From Agapanthus africanus (lineage: Eukaryota; Streptophyta; Magnoliopsida; Asparagales; Amaryllidaceae), in NCBI GenBank assembly GCA_030015575.1, contig JASDDO010000026.1, positions 25,560,079 through 25,624,078 on the forward strand: a DNA stretch of 64,000 nucleotides, written 5' to 3'. Of this stretch, positions 42,503 through 53,052 are shown piece after piece; within the stretch, counting starts at the first letter, position 1, and every line of letters starts with the position of its first letter. The notes under the pieces are model-generated. The model was not told the DNA's origin, did not search any database, and saw only the letters and a list, made by a program, of their open reading frames with translations. Both the position numbers and the translations under genes were made by a program.

Positions 42503-43155
42503 TCAAAGCAAATTTGGTGTGAGCCAAACTGGTGGTGGCCAATTTAATCTTGGAATATCTTGAGGATAACATTGTGCTATGGTACCATCTTCTAAGTTGC
42601 AAACACCGATATCACGATTTCTATCTTTAAAGTACGGGGTTTCTTCCCCATTGTCATCGACAAAGTAGATGCAATTTCTTTTCAAGTTAGAAAAGTTTTG
42701 AGTGGACAAAGACATGCTGAAGCCATTCCCGATGAATAATGCGTTTTGATCCTCCAGAGATTCCATCCTCAGACAGTGAAACTTGTCTCCATCGTCGATT
42801 AGCTGATACACTTCAAAAGAAACCGTCCTAAACACATCCTCGCCCTCGCCTCTATATCGTTCCCTTTGAACAAACAAAATTCGAGATGAGGATACAACCA
42901 AGTATGGATATAAGAAACGATCATAATCAGGTTCCAAATCGACTCGAATAGTCTGAATAGCACATGGGCATTGAGAAGTGTTGGTTGTGAGATCCCAGAC
43001 TTTGACTTGATTAAAATCATCCAATGTGTAGAAAACGCCTTCATGAAAAAGAAGACCTCTGTAGAATTCTCCTTCCATTGAACTCCAAACATCATCTCCA
43101 CTTCTAGCATAAGCCAATCTTTGAAAAGGCATGAATAAGAGGATCACAAGCCATG
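40690..43155. repeat. Tandem segmental duplication, copy A
   Basis: 40693-40960 matches 43163-43420 (TACTATTCATGTGATNAATT, CTACTATTACAACCACAACT, CATAGGGTCCCA). 41790-42480 matches 43635-44270 (AACAAAATGACCATAAG, CTTGGAACAAGAGAGA, ACTAGTATGTTTAATCAAAA). 42503-43154 matches the 3' part of the intact F-box gene. Copy A holds about 0.6 kb not found in copy B (about 40975-41780). At 43147-43160 the gene sequence runs directly into the start of copy B with a short microhomology (GAATTTTG). Confidence 0.8.
42503..43155 (-). pseudogene. F-box/DUF295 gene copy, 5'-truncated by duplication breakpoint
   Basis: The 214-codon minus-strand frame (MILLFMPFQRLAYARSGDDV to PPPVWLTPNLL) matches residues about 190-398 of the intact gene at 44425-45621 with few changes, and has no stop. 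It contains the DUF295 C-terminal part (NCIYFVDDNGEETPYFKD, DIGVCNLEDGT). The F-box and the N-terminal half are missing because the tandem duplication boundary lies inside the gene at about 43154. Without an F-box it could not join an SCF complex, and a promoter is not evident. Confidence 0.9.
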
Positions 43156-44424
43156 AATTTTGTCAATTCTCATACTATTCATGTGATTAATTTAATAAAT
43201 ATAATAAATAAAAAAATTTGTCAATTCTATGATTTAAATATCTATCTCTATTTTTATCTCTCCCTCTACTATTACAACCACAACTCATAGGGTCCCAGGT
43301 TTGATTTCAATTTGATAGTCTACTACAGCAGAGGCATATCAACAAGTAAAAGAAATAAATGTAGATTTTTCTCTAACAAATTAATACAATCACGAAATTT
43401 ATTGTTTATAACTATATATAATCATCTAATTTAGTAAGATATAAAAGAAAAATAGATCAGATTTCTTTGTTCTTTAGTTTAGATCAATTTAAAATTTTGT
43501 TTCAGAAATATGTTAAATAATTTTAGTTAAGATAATAAAAAAAATTAAAAGATATTTAAACTAGCTAACTTATTAAAAAAAATTTAAAATAAAGTCCGAC
43601 CAAAAACAATTAAAACCTGTATTATTTTAGGTTAATATCTCTAAGAACAAAATGACCATAAGTATGGTCTGAAAGCCATTTACCTTGGAACAAGAGAGAT
43701 GTGTGGGGTTACCATAGAACAAGAGAGATGTGTGGAGACCATCCATGGGGTGGGGATCCATTCACCCCTACCCTCCACAAACCTGTATTAAATCCTTCTC
43801 AAATCTTTGTCCATTTCGCATGTCCAAAATACTAGTATGTTTAATCAAAATAAAAATAAAAATTAAAGGCTTCAAAAACTATTAATTTAGTTTCAACAAA
43901 TTTAAAATGAGAAGAGTCATGTATTTGAGGTATACATAGTTAATTACCATACATTAGTATAAAGTATTATTTTGCATGGGATATACTACAACAACAACAA
44001 CAAACCCAAGAGCCTTTATACCAAGCATATGTGGTAGGCTATGTGAAACTAACATAAGAATCATGCCGGGTGGAGCACAGGGATTCTACACATCGATCCA
44101 CTCATATCGAACAATATATTTTCATTAAGGCTTTCATAAAATTATAGATAGATCATAAACTATAGGTACATATGGATAATAAGAGTCTATTTAAACTAAA
44201 ACTAAAGGTAAGCATAACATGAGGAATTGGGGGTGGGTGGGGGGAACTTGAATTTCCGTATAGGAGTACTACACCAACTCATACAAATAATAATAATTAA
44301 AAAGAACAATCCAACTGAAGCATTTGACTCTGAATGGAAAAATAAACAAAACAGCAAAAGAAATATTCATTGAAGGAATCTATACTTAACTAACTAGCAT
44401 GTAATAGAAATTGATCCACTTTCT
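43156..44424. repeat. Tandem segmental duplication, copy B (non-coding part)
   Basis: It is the homologue of 40690-42480 with deletions of about 0.6 kb and an extra stretch at 44270-44390. It serves as the 3' flank of the intact F-box gene. No gene is seen. Confidence 0.75.
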
Positions 44425-45621
44425 TCAAAGCAAATTTGGTGTGAGCCAAACTGGCGGTGGCCAATTTAATCTTGGAATATCTTGAGGATAACATGGTGCT
44501 ATGGTACCATCTTCTAAGTTGCAAACACCGATATCATGATCTCTATCTTTAAAGTATGGAGTTTCTTCCCAATTGTCATCGACAAAGTAGATGCAATTTC
44601 TTTCCAAGTTAGAAAAGTTTTGAGTGGGCAAAGATATGCTGGAGCCATTCCCGATGAATAATGCGTTTTGATCCTCCAGAGATTCCATCCTCAGACAGCG
44701 AAACTTGTCACCGTCGTCGATTAGCTGATACACTTCAAAAGAAACCGTCCTAAACACATCCTCGCCCTCGCCACTATATCGTTCCCTTCGAACAAGCAAA
44801 ATTCGAGATGAGGATACAACCAAGTATGGATATAAGAAACGATCATAATCGGGTTCCAGATCGAGTTGAATGGTACGAATAGCACATGGGCGTTGAGAAA
44901 TGTTGGTTGTGAGATCCCAGACTTTGACTTGTTCATAATTATCCAACGTGTAGAAAACGCCTTCATGAAAAAGAAGACCTCTATAGAATTTTCCCTCCAT
45001 TGTGGTCCAAACATCATCTTCACTTGTAGCATAAGCCAATCTTTGAAAAGGCATGAACAAGAGAATCACAAGCCATGAATTTTGCGACCATGAAACCACA
45101 GATCTACCATGAGTAGAGAAAAGATAGCGTTTAGTTTCTTCCATGCTAAACTCAAACGCCTCATCCTCTACAAAAGATTCGGAATCATAACAATAGAGGT
45201 ATTTGATAAGGTGTCCTTCGGGGTCGCGCTTCGCTCCAATTGAAGGAAGGGAGAGGATGGAAGGGAGGGGGATTTGGACACGTGTGATTGGATTTAGGAG
45301 GTGCAAATCTGATCGCTCGTCGGCTGTGATCAACCATCCTTCTGATGATCCGATCCATACGCGCTTGCGGATATCAGGCTCAAGCAACTTATTCATATGA
45401 TACATCTCATTCTCTGCTATATTGTAAAATTGGCAACCCTTGAAAGGATCGGAAAACATCAACCATGGTGATTCCAGAATAGGTGCATGATTATTTTGAG
45501 TTTCGGCAGCACGTCTCCAGTATCTACACACGCACCGGCAACGGATACGGTCGACCGTCGACAATCTATCAAAGATCTCGGAGAAAATCTCAGGTGGAAA
45601 CCAGGACCATGAGAGGACCAT
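44425..45621 (-). CDS. F-box/DUF295 (KIB-type) protein, intact
   Basis: Intronless, 398 residues, ATG at 45621 and stop at 44425. The N-terminal F-box is at about residues 6-45 (WFPPEIFSEIFDRLSTVDRI, CRCVCRYWRRAA). The middle has the family's hydrophobic strand repeats: WLMFSDPFKGCQFYNIAENE, RKRVWIGSSEGWLITADERS, HLLNPITRVQIPLPSILSLPS. The C-terminal DUF295 region has RNCIYFVDDNWEETPYFKDR and IGVCNLEDGTIAPCYP. Family knowledge: the F-box binds SKP1 in an SCF ubiquitin ligase, and DUF295/KIB members choose targets. This gene's target is unknown. Two damaged relatives lie at 30080-31276 and 42503-43155, typical of the fast birth and death of F-box genes. A CT-rich leader is upstream at 45700-45830. 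Confidence 0.93.
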   Translation of the reverse strand: MVLSWSWFPPEIFSEIFDRLSTVDRIRCRCVCRYWRRAAETQNNHAPILESPWLMFSDPFKGCQFYNIAENEMYHMNKLLEPDIRKRVWIGSSEGWLITADERSDLHLLNPITRVQIPLPSILSLPSIGAKRDPEGHLIKYLYCYDSESFVEDEAFEFSMEETKRYLFSTHGRSVVSWSQNSWLVILLFMPFQRLAYATSEDDVWTTMEGKFYRGLLFHEGVFYTLDNYEQVKVWDLTTNISQRPCAIRTIQLDLEPDYDRFLYPYLVVSSSRILLVRRERYSGEGEDVFRTVSFEVYQLIDDGDKFRCLRMESLEDQNALFIGNGSSISLPTQNFSNLERNCIYFVDDNWEETPYFKDRDHDIGVCNLEDGTIAPCYPQDIPRLNWPPPVWLTPNLL

Positions 45622-46500
45622 TGATTTGTCTCTACTATTTTAAGTGGAAAACAAAGCGGTTTACTGATCGACAAAAGAAAGATATAGAAAACAATAAGAG
45701 AGAATGAAGAATACCAGATCAAATCTGCACCGATTGAGAGAACTCTATGATGCTCCAAGCCTCTTATTTTTGCTATCTTCTCGCTTTTCTCCCTCTCTCT
45801 CCCTCTCAATCTCCTAAGATAGCCGCAATACAAATTTAAGGATGGTTATGCCAAAACCTAATTTGATTCTTAATTCTGATAGCCTTTCTGATATAATATT
45901 ACTAGCACATGCCATGCACGTATGAACAACTGAATTCTTAATAACCAATTGGTTAGATTTTTTTATTTTTAATATATTACTGTTAGTTTTAGAGATAAAT
46001 GTAGTTGCCAAGAAAGATTGAGATAATTTTTATCATGGTAGGTAAATATTTTGAAACATCTGCAAAATCTATATATATCGCATGAAATTGGAGCATTCAT
46101 TTCAAGGCAAATTTTAAACGCTCTTCCTTAGGCATTATACGAGTAGAGATAAAAACGAATTATGATCACATGTCTTTAAATAGTTAAAAAGCTTCCCCCT
46201 TTTAAACAAAAAATTGTGATATGATGAATTAAACCAGTTTTAAAATTGCACTCTGATTTCTTTTCTTAAAACAGCTTTCAATCTTAGTATTTCTATTTAT
46301 TTATTTATTTTTGCAGCAATAGTATTTCTGTTTATTACTCTAAAATCCAAACATTTCTTCAAATATCATCTCAAATATAAAAATTTATATATTTTACCTT
46401 TAATTCTCGTTGAATATACAAAAACACAATTAAATCTCTACTACACCAAACTTTCCTTTTAAGTAAGAGCTTTTTACAAAAAATCACATTCATAATTCTT
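45622..46500. other. Upstream region of the F-box gene
   Basis: It contains a CT-rich putative 5' leader/promoter (45780-45815 TTTTCTCCCTCTCTCTCCCT on plus, hence GA-rich on the gene strand). AT-rich DNA without a recognised gene follows. The leader is shared with the F-box pseudogene near 31380-31480. Confidence 0.5.
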
Positions 46501-47745
46501 TAATTACTAAAAAGTCCCATATACTTCATATTACTTAAAGGGTGTTTTTACTAAAAAAACCCTCATACTTCGTTAATTACTAAAAAAACTCCTCTATATA
46601 TATACTCACATACATCTAAATTGCTCTAAAAAACCCCTAACAGTCCGAAAGGAGAATCTTTTTAACCTCTTTCATTATTCCATTAGGTGGCTAACAGCTT
46701 CTAAAACCTTCACAACCCCTCCTCTTTTTCCAAAATTCCTAAGTTTTCCATCAATTAGCTTTAGGATTAGGGTTTCAATCAATGATATCTCAAATTAATT
46801 ATGGAAACCGGCTCATCTTTCTCAACCTTCTCCAACAATGATATTGTTGTGTATCGTTCTCCTTTCAATTACAAGTTTCGAGTTTATGGGCAATCTCGTT
46901 TGAAAGAAAAATGATTCTTTAGTTGCACTAAACTTAAATCTTCAAGTGAGTGAGAATGTGGGTTCTTTTAAAGTAAGTTTTGCTTAAATACCTAGAAAGT
47001 AAGAGAACGTCTCAAATACAAGTTCCAGCTCCATCTGAACGGGACGCTGGCTTTTGATGGAAACTAACGAGAGGGATTTTTAATGCAATTTAAATGTATG
47101 GGGATCTTTTCAGTAAATACGAAACATGGAGGAGCTTTTTAGTAATTGATAAGGAATGAAGGGGTTTTTAGTAAAAAGTTCTAACTTGAAAGACCCTTCA
47201 CATACTTAAATTGCACTAAAAAAACCCTAATAAACCAAAAAAGGGAATCTTTTTGGTATCTTACATTACTCCATTAGAGGGTTAACAATGAGTATCAGGA
47301 TAGGGTCTCAAAACCCCCGGCCTCTTTTCTTCTTCCAAAACTAATAATCTTTCCCCTAAATTAGCTTTAGGTTGGATTTTCAATCAAAAATCTCTTAAAT
47401 TGATAATGAAAACCGGCTTGTCTTCTTCCATATTCTCCAACAACGAGATTATCAACTGCCGTTGTCCCATTAATTTCAAGTTTCAAGTTAGTAGACAAAC
47501 TCATTCGAAACGAGAGTAGTTCAAGTTCAACCTACCTAAATACATAACAGGTAAGAGAGCAGTTCAAGTTCAGGCTCCAGCTCCATCTTCCTAACGGGAT
47601 GTTGACTTTGAACGGAAAACCAGCAAAGGTTTTTTAGTGCAATTTGAAAGTATAGGCGGTCTTATAAGTAAATATGCATTATGGAAAGATTTTTTTAGTA
47701 ATTAGCGAAGTATGAAAGGGCTTTTTAGTAAAAAAATCCCCTAAT
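46500..47745. mobile_element. Dimeric fold-back (MITE-like) repeat
   Basis: The left end has TTTTTACTAAAAAAACCCTC-ATACTTCGTTAATTACTAAAA (46545-46590). The right end has, inverted, TTAGTAATTAGCGAAGTATG-AAAGGGCTTTTTAGTAAAAA (47694-47735). Between them the same palindromic block occurs at 47125-47230, and two similar arms (AACCGGCTCATCTTTCT near 46805, AACCGGCTTGTCTTCTT near 47409; CCAGCTCCATCTGAACGGGA and CCAGCTCCATCTTCCTAACG) repeat about 600 bp apart. It thus looks like two head-to-tail copies sharing a middle terminus. No coding capacity. Confidence 0.6.
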
Positions 47746-47754
47746 GTAAAAGGT

Positions 47755-47945
47755 CGGATATTAAATCGGATACAGATACGGATAGTCAATACGGATACAG
47801 AAGGGATATATACATTACCATATCCATATCCGATTATCGTTGGCACTTACAAATACTGATATGGATAGTCACCGATAAGGAAAATCAATAACCGTATTTG
47901 ATAAATATCGGATACGGATACGAGTTCCATTCGGATTATCCATGT
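47755..47945. repeat. Degenerate GGATACGGATA-rich repeat
   Basis: Many variants of CGGATAC/CGGATAT and the reverse ATATCCG occur (for example CGGATACAGATACGGATAG, ATATCCATATCCGATTAT, TATCGGATACGGATACGAG). Such sequences are common remnants of plant DNA transposon ends; the family is not assigned. Confidence 0.6.
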
Positions 47946-48479
47946 CAGTTTACATCCATGATATTCAAACAGGGGCCTTGAGGTTTAATAAGTCAATGGA
48001 GCTCTGCTCGCTGCTGTGCTTCATTTTTCATTTACCATCTTACCAAAAAAAAATACAATACTCTTATAGCTCATCATCACAGCTCAATGTTGAGATAGAT
48101 GTTCAGTTACCAGTTGAAGTTAAAATCCTTGGTAAATAAATTGCATACTACTCATTAGGTAAGAAAGATCTGCCAGCATAGTAAAAACAATCATGATAAA
48201 ATGCATATATAGAAACAATAACAGTAAATTCAATAAATCTCGGAGATAATGACCAAAAGTAACAATTTCATTTATAAGGTCAACTGGGCCCAGCAATCAA
48301 AATACAACAACTATATGTGTACAGCTTCCCAAACATTCTGAAGTAATATGAGGTAACATTTCATAAGTCTCAGTGATTCCTTTACAAAGTTCAGTTATAA
48401 GACCAACTTCTTTATAATGCTCTTCTGAATATCCAAAAATAATGAATGAATGAACGAATGCCAATTAATTGCTCTACTG
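47946..48479. other. AT-rich intergenic or 3' untranslated sequence
   Basis: No feature is supported. It may include the 3' untranslated region of the minus-strand gene at 48480-51600. Confidence 0.4.
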
Positions 48480-49062
48480 CCTCTATCTATACCTGACATT
48501 TCCTTTCCTCTGTTTCATTACATGTGTATCAAAATTTTGTACAGAAAATTTGACAGAAGTTAACCTAACACAGTGCTGAGTCGGGGTTGTATGGCTTTGT
48601 GATGGCCGCGATGGTTCTGCCTGCATGGGATTGAAGAAGTCTTCTGGTACCAATGCCTGCATGGGATTGATGAAGATCACATAAACACATACCATTGAGT
48701 CTTATACATTACTTACTCCTGAATTACTTGGATAACCAATTTACAATGGACACATAAAGATAAACAAATTCTATGGTTGCAAGGAACATCTAAAATGATA
48801 GCTGTTGCCAATATTCTTTTGTGAATAAAGAACGTCAATCAACAGGGACATGCCCTTCTCAAGGAGGGCTCATGCCCATTTCCCTGAAAAAGAGTAGACA
48901 TGACAATCTAAACTATGCATTGATAAAATTGAGGTAGATGTTACTTGTTATTTACCATGGCATGCTACATTGCTTATAACTAGGTTCTTGCCGGAAAAGG
49001 AATCGTGCGTGTGTTTGACTGTGCGCAAGTGCATGCGCACATGGGCGTGCCAGCAGGCATGC

Positions 49063-49099
<37 letters not shown>

Positions 49100-51605
49100 T
49101 GTCAAGACTCCATGATCATCACCAGATTCCAGCATACACTGTGTGTCGAAAGTAAAAGGTAACTAGAAAAGACTAATAAAGCAGATGCAATCCACAGAAT
49201 TCAGGATTATTTCTAATAAGATTATGACTGCTCGCCATGTAATAGAGTAAAACTTGAAATTTTTTCTGTATCTTCACAGTTTATAAAAGAGGATGTATCT
49301 TCACAGTTTATAAAACCAGAAAAGGGATTGGGGTCGGATGGACCTGCAATGGCTATCCGATTAGGTCTTCTGGAAGCTGGATTCACATAAGCAGAACGGC
49401 CTGCTGGATTAGTTTGTTCTGCAGATATTACGCCTGCAATACCAAAAAGAAAAAAAAACAAGTGCATCTCAAAGAAAAGTCAAGGATGAAGATATTTTAA
49501 AGCCCTGCAGAACAGATAATCTGAGATCAATCTCATTTTTTGTTTGTGTGTTTAGCTTGAACAAACAGAAAATAGATAATCTGAGTTCAAGTAGTGACAC
49601 ATATGATGACCGGAAAAAGGTTGAACAAACATCTATGTTTTCAAGGCCAGAAAAAAATACATTGATATAAGACAAAAGTCATTGTTCGGGTTTTAAACCT
49701 CGCTTGCATCAGGCTAAGCCCTATGCAAATTTTAAGAAATGACATTACAAGAATGCTTATATAAAAATTCACACATTGGGTAGGAATGAAAGTACTTTGG
49801 AAGCTAGGATTCGCAATTCTAGCATTAGCCGCAGTGAGTGGTGGAACTGAATTTAGGGCAATGTTGTTGGCGTAGGATGGACCCAGTGCATTGTTTTTAG
49901 TACATTGCTTTAACAGTCAGATTCTTGCAGACAAGGAATCTTATAAGCCTCACAAACAATGGCATGCAATTTGTATCCAACGTTTTGTTAGTCCGTCAGT
50001 AATTGAAGCATTTATTCGATAGGCTGCACATGTCAGTAATTAAAATGATCAAAATCCATAAAGAGAAGACTCCATAGATCCCCAAATGCATCCAACACAG
50101 AGATAAAGACAGGAAAAGAACATATACACATTGTCTCAAAAGAACATATACACATTGTCCCCAAATGCAAACAGGGCATACCTTCAAGGTTGAGAAAACC
50201 GGTCATACATGGTCCCTGCTGCCAAGAGGATAACAATTTATAGGAGGCAGCATCTGTTGGAAAAACTGAAATAGATCTTGATAGGCCTGAAATCAGTAAA
50301 GAACATCAATGCAAGTAATTTTAGGGAGCTGCAGTCGCAGATTTCAACAGATGACAAACTAGATATGGGTCAATAGCAGACCTTGTGCTTTAAAGTTTGG
50401 AGCAGCACTTGTGATTGGGAAAGAGTCGGTAGCTCCTCGTGTTCGCAAGAACTTTTGAGCGTTAAATCAAGAAAGGAAGTGCTTTCAGAATTATGAGATT
50501 CAGAGTTAACATCAGTTGAGCCTTCCTCAGGAAAAACACAGCTGCTACCAGCCAAAGTTACTCTAGATTGGTTCATGGGATGATGAGTATCGGCTACTTG
50601 ATATTGCGCGCAGCTGAATAGTAGCCACATCAGAAGTATCAACTTGGGCACCAGGGTCCCCACCTGCAGCAACGGTTAACTTCAGAAATCATGGAAGACC
50701 CGCATAAAAAACCACACGGTGACCGTTCACGAAAAGGTAAATAGTTTGTTTTGAATCAGATAAAGTATGTGATAAATTTATGCTCTCCATTATTATATGA
50801 TTAACATGGTTGAAACTTTAGCAATACCTCAAGGCTTCACATCTATAATAAGTTTTAGCGGCGTTCCATTGTTGAATAATAATGATATAATAATATCACT
50901 CTAAACAACGAGGTAGAAATTTCGTCACGGCATTTAACCAACATAAGGGTGACTAAGGAGACAAGACCAATCCTATCAATAAATATGAAAGGGTGCGGAC
51001 CCCACATTACCTGCAATTTCAGAAAATATGAATGAATTCTTTAGTATTCTACATTGATGAGCAGTCTATGAGTACCCATGGTTAAATAGGTTGCACTTCC
51101 CTTTTGGGGGAAAACCTAAATTAAATGCAAAAAACATATTGATACTTTTGAAAACCCTAAATTTCTCTTGAAAAAGACATTGGTTATGAATTAATCAAGA
51201 ACCTAGGAGAACAACTATCTATGAAAATACAGAATTTTCAAAAAGGACCAACATTTTAACTGCGTCTAATAAGAATTCAATTTTATACAAGAGCTAGCAC
51301 AACAATATCACCCATCGTGCAAGCAAAACCCCTTTCTCCAAAAGGAGTTGTCGATCATCTATGTACCAAATAAACCTACCTTTGAATTCAAGAATATAAT
51401 TAAACAGCATCGATTGCAAACATAAATTACTATTCTGATGAAAATCTCAACTCTTGATCCAAGAATGTGAAGAGAGCAGCAATGGCTACGAAAAATTTCC
51501 GAAATCGCATAAAAAGAATCGAAGATATTTTTACCTGGATCAATGAAGAGGAGAGTTTGGGTTCTTGAAGGCTTCAGCTCGCAGATCTCAAGCGCGCGCG
51601 GTTAT
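48480..51605 (-). other. Probable multi-exon host gene, product unknown
   Basis: Exon-like segments with splice-type borders follow each other on the minus strand. Leader exon about 51605-51540, ending CCAG|GTAAAAAT. Exon about 50664-50384, after TTGCTGCAG and before GTCTGC, with MNQSRVTLAGSSCVFPEEG and SSCEHEELPTLSQSQVLLQT. Exon about 50287-50205, after a CAG, with AYQDLFQFFQQMLPPINCYP. Exon about 49434-49250, after TATTGCAG, with AEQTNPAGRSAYVNPASRRP. Last exon from about 48659, after CCCATGCAG, with ALVPEDFFNPMQAEPSRPSQ. Exons 2 and 3 join in phase. A 27-bp tandem duplication inside exon 4 (49268 and 49295) adds nine codons (SSFINCEDT) without breaking the frame. The protein is Ser/Pro-rich and I do not recognise it. 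A full-length joined frame was not proven, so it may be a pseudogene or non-coding transcript. Confidence 0.4.
49065..49095. repeat. (GA)n microsatellite
   Basis: About 15 GA units run from ATGAGAGAGA to GAGAAATC, within a predicted intron of the gene at 48480-51605. Confidence 0.95.
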
Positions 51606-52318
51606 TCCCTGTGATTCATTCGGTTTTTATACTGAGAAAATGGTTTCGTGGTGATAGCTGCTAATTTACGGGTCGGGTCGGGTCGGGTCGGGTTGCACTT
51701 GCAACATCAATGCAGAATCCGCTAGTGCAATCACAACTTTGTTACACCGTTGCTTATTCCTTAAAATTCAAACAAAGCAAAAATGGTTAAATTAAGTAAG
51801 CAGTTAAGCTACATAACCAACTATAAAATACCACAAACACTAGCCTCGTGTCATGCCCCTTTTGCACAAAACCTCACTGTTGATTTTGATAAACAGAAAA
51901 ATCCCTGACCTTTGATTTGGACAGCAGGAAATAGGAGGGACTCCAAATCCGTTTTTTTTGGTCTTTTTTGTTTTGTGGGTTTTTGATAAGAGAAAACAAG
52001 TATTTAAAAGTTTTGAGCGGGATATTTGAAAATATAATAAGTTTTTTGCTGTGGTAATTAAAAGGGAACCCTTTTAACGAAAAGTTTTACTGATTTAAAA
52101 GAGTGTATATATGGACACCATATGTATTTTTCTTAAAATAAGCATTAAGTGTGACCGGTTATTTACGAAATTGTTTTTGGCACGTGGGTTGTGCTTGGTG
52201 TATGGTATGGAAAATTACCGGAAATCCTTGCATTCTCAGGAATGGGATGACCGGGCATCTAATTCCAAAGAAGCTTGCATTAACGTGCTTGCTTTATTTT
52301 AATCATTCCCAGTAATAT
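51606..52318. other. Intergenic region upstream of the probable minus-strand gene
   Basis: It contains the GGGTC repeat (51670-51692) and otherwise AT-rich DNA. A small plus-strand frame at 52111-52302 has no recognisable features. Confidence 0.5.
51670..51692 (+). promoter_or_regulatory. G-quadruplex-capable (GGGTC)n repeat near a gene 5' end
   Basis: Five GGG runs are separated by TC only (GGGTCGGGTCGGGTCGGGTC followed by GGG). Four runs with 2-base loops satisfy the standard G-quadruplex pattern. It lies about 65 bp upstream of the putative leader exon of the minus-strand gene, with the G-rich strand as its template strand. Confidence 0.6.
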
Positions 52319-52500
52319 ATGTGTGTGCAGCCGTCGACCGGCGGCGAGGCCGACGATGAACGGTCAATAGACGGCGGGCCGGCAAGCAACCAGCAACTAC
52401 CGGCGGACGGCCGGCAACGGCCTGCAGGGCATGTCGGCTGACAACCAGCGATGGACTACGGCCGGCCTGCGGCGAATGTCCGACCGATGTCACGCCCCAC
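52319..52500. other. GC-rich island in AT-rich DNA
   Basis: About 180 bp are rich in CCGGC/GCCGG (CCGGCGGCGAGGCCG, CGGCGGGCCGGC, CTACGGCCGGCCTGCGGC), then TGTCACGCCCCAC. The latter resembles the start of chromovirus LTRs, so 52488 onward may be an LTR fragment. Not proven. Confidence 0.4.
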
Positions 52501-52839
52501 TTCATATTAAATGATTTTTAGTGGACTCTCATGCCACGATATACATTCTTTACCAGACTACCCATTATCCCCGCGTATGTTAATTTATAGTTAAAATTAC
52601 AAGTCTTAGTCGAATTCATGAATACAAAAGGTGATGTAAAAATGTGAAGTTTTCAAGTACAAATGATGGACAAATCACACAAATCCCTCAAAACCCTAGC
52701 TCTCAAAATACAAAAGGTTCTCTCAAATTCTATCTCAAAAGCTATCAGATCTTGGGTTACAAAATACTACCTTATATATAGTATAGAAAAGATAGATTCA
52801 AATAACCAATTTCCAAACGAAGAAATTATTCGGCCCAAC

Positions 52840-53052
52840 ACACGGCAGACGTCTAAAGAAGGAATTGCCGAACGTCTGCCTTAGAAGTCTTCAAAATAAC
52901 AGAGCATCCCAGACGTATGAAGAAGGAGCTTCAGACGTCTGGTCTTGAGGTCTTCTATATAACAGAGCGTTCGCAGACGTATGCCTAAAGTATGCGAACA
53001 TATAGAGCGTCAACAGACGTCTGAAGATTTATAGCTCCAGACGTTTTCCCCC
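52840..53052. repeat. Degenerate repeat with AGACGTCT palindromes
   Basis: CAGACGTCT or CAGACGTAT occurs at about 52847, 52910, 52932, 52974, 53014 and 53038. Three units begin with ATAACAGAGC or ATATAGAGCG, about 60 bp apart. GACGTC is an ACGT-core palindrome of the type bound by plant bZIP factors. Function unknown. Confidence 0.6.
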
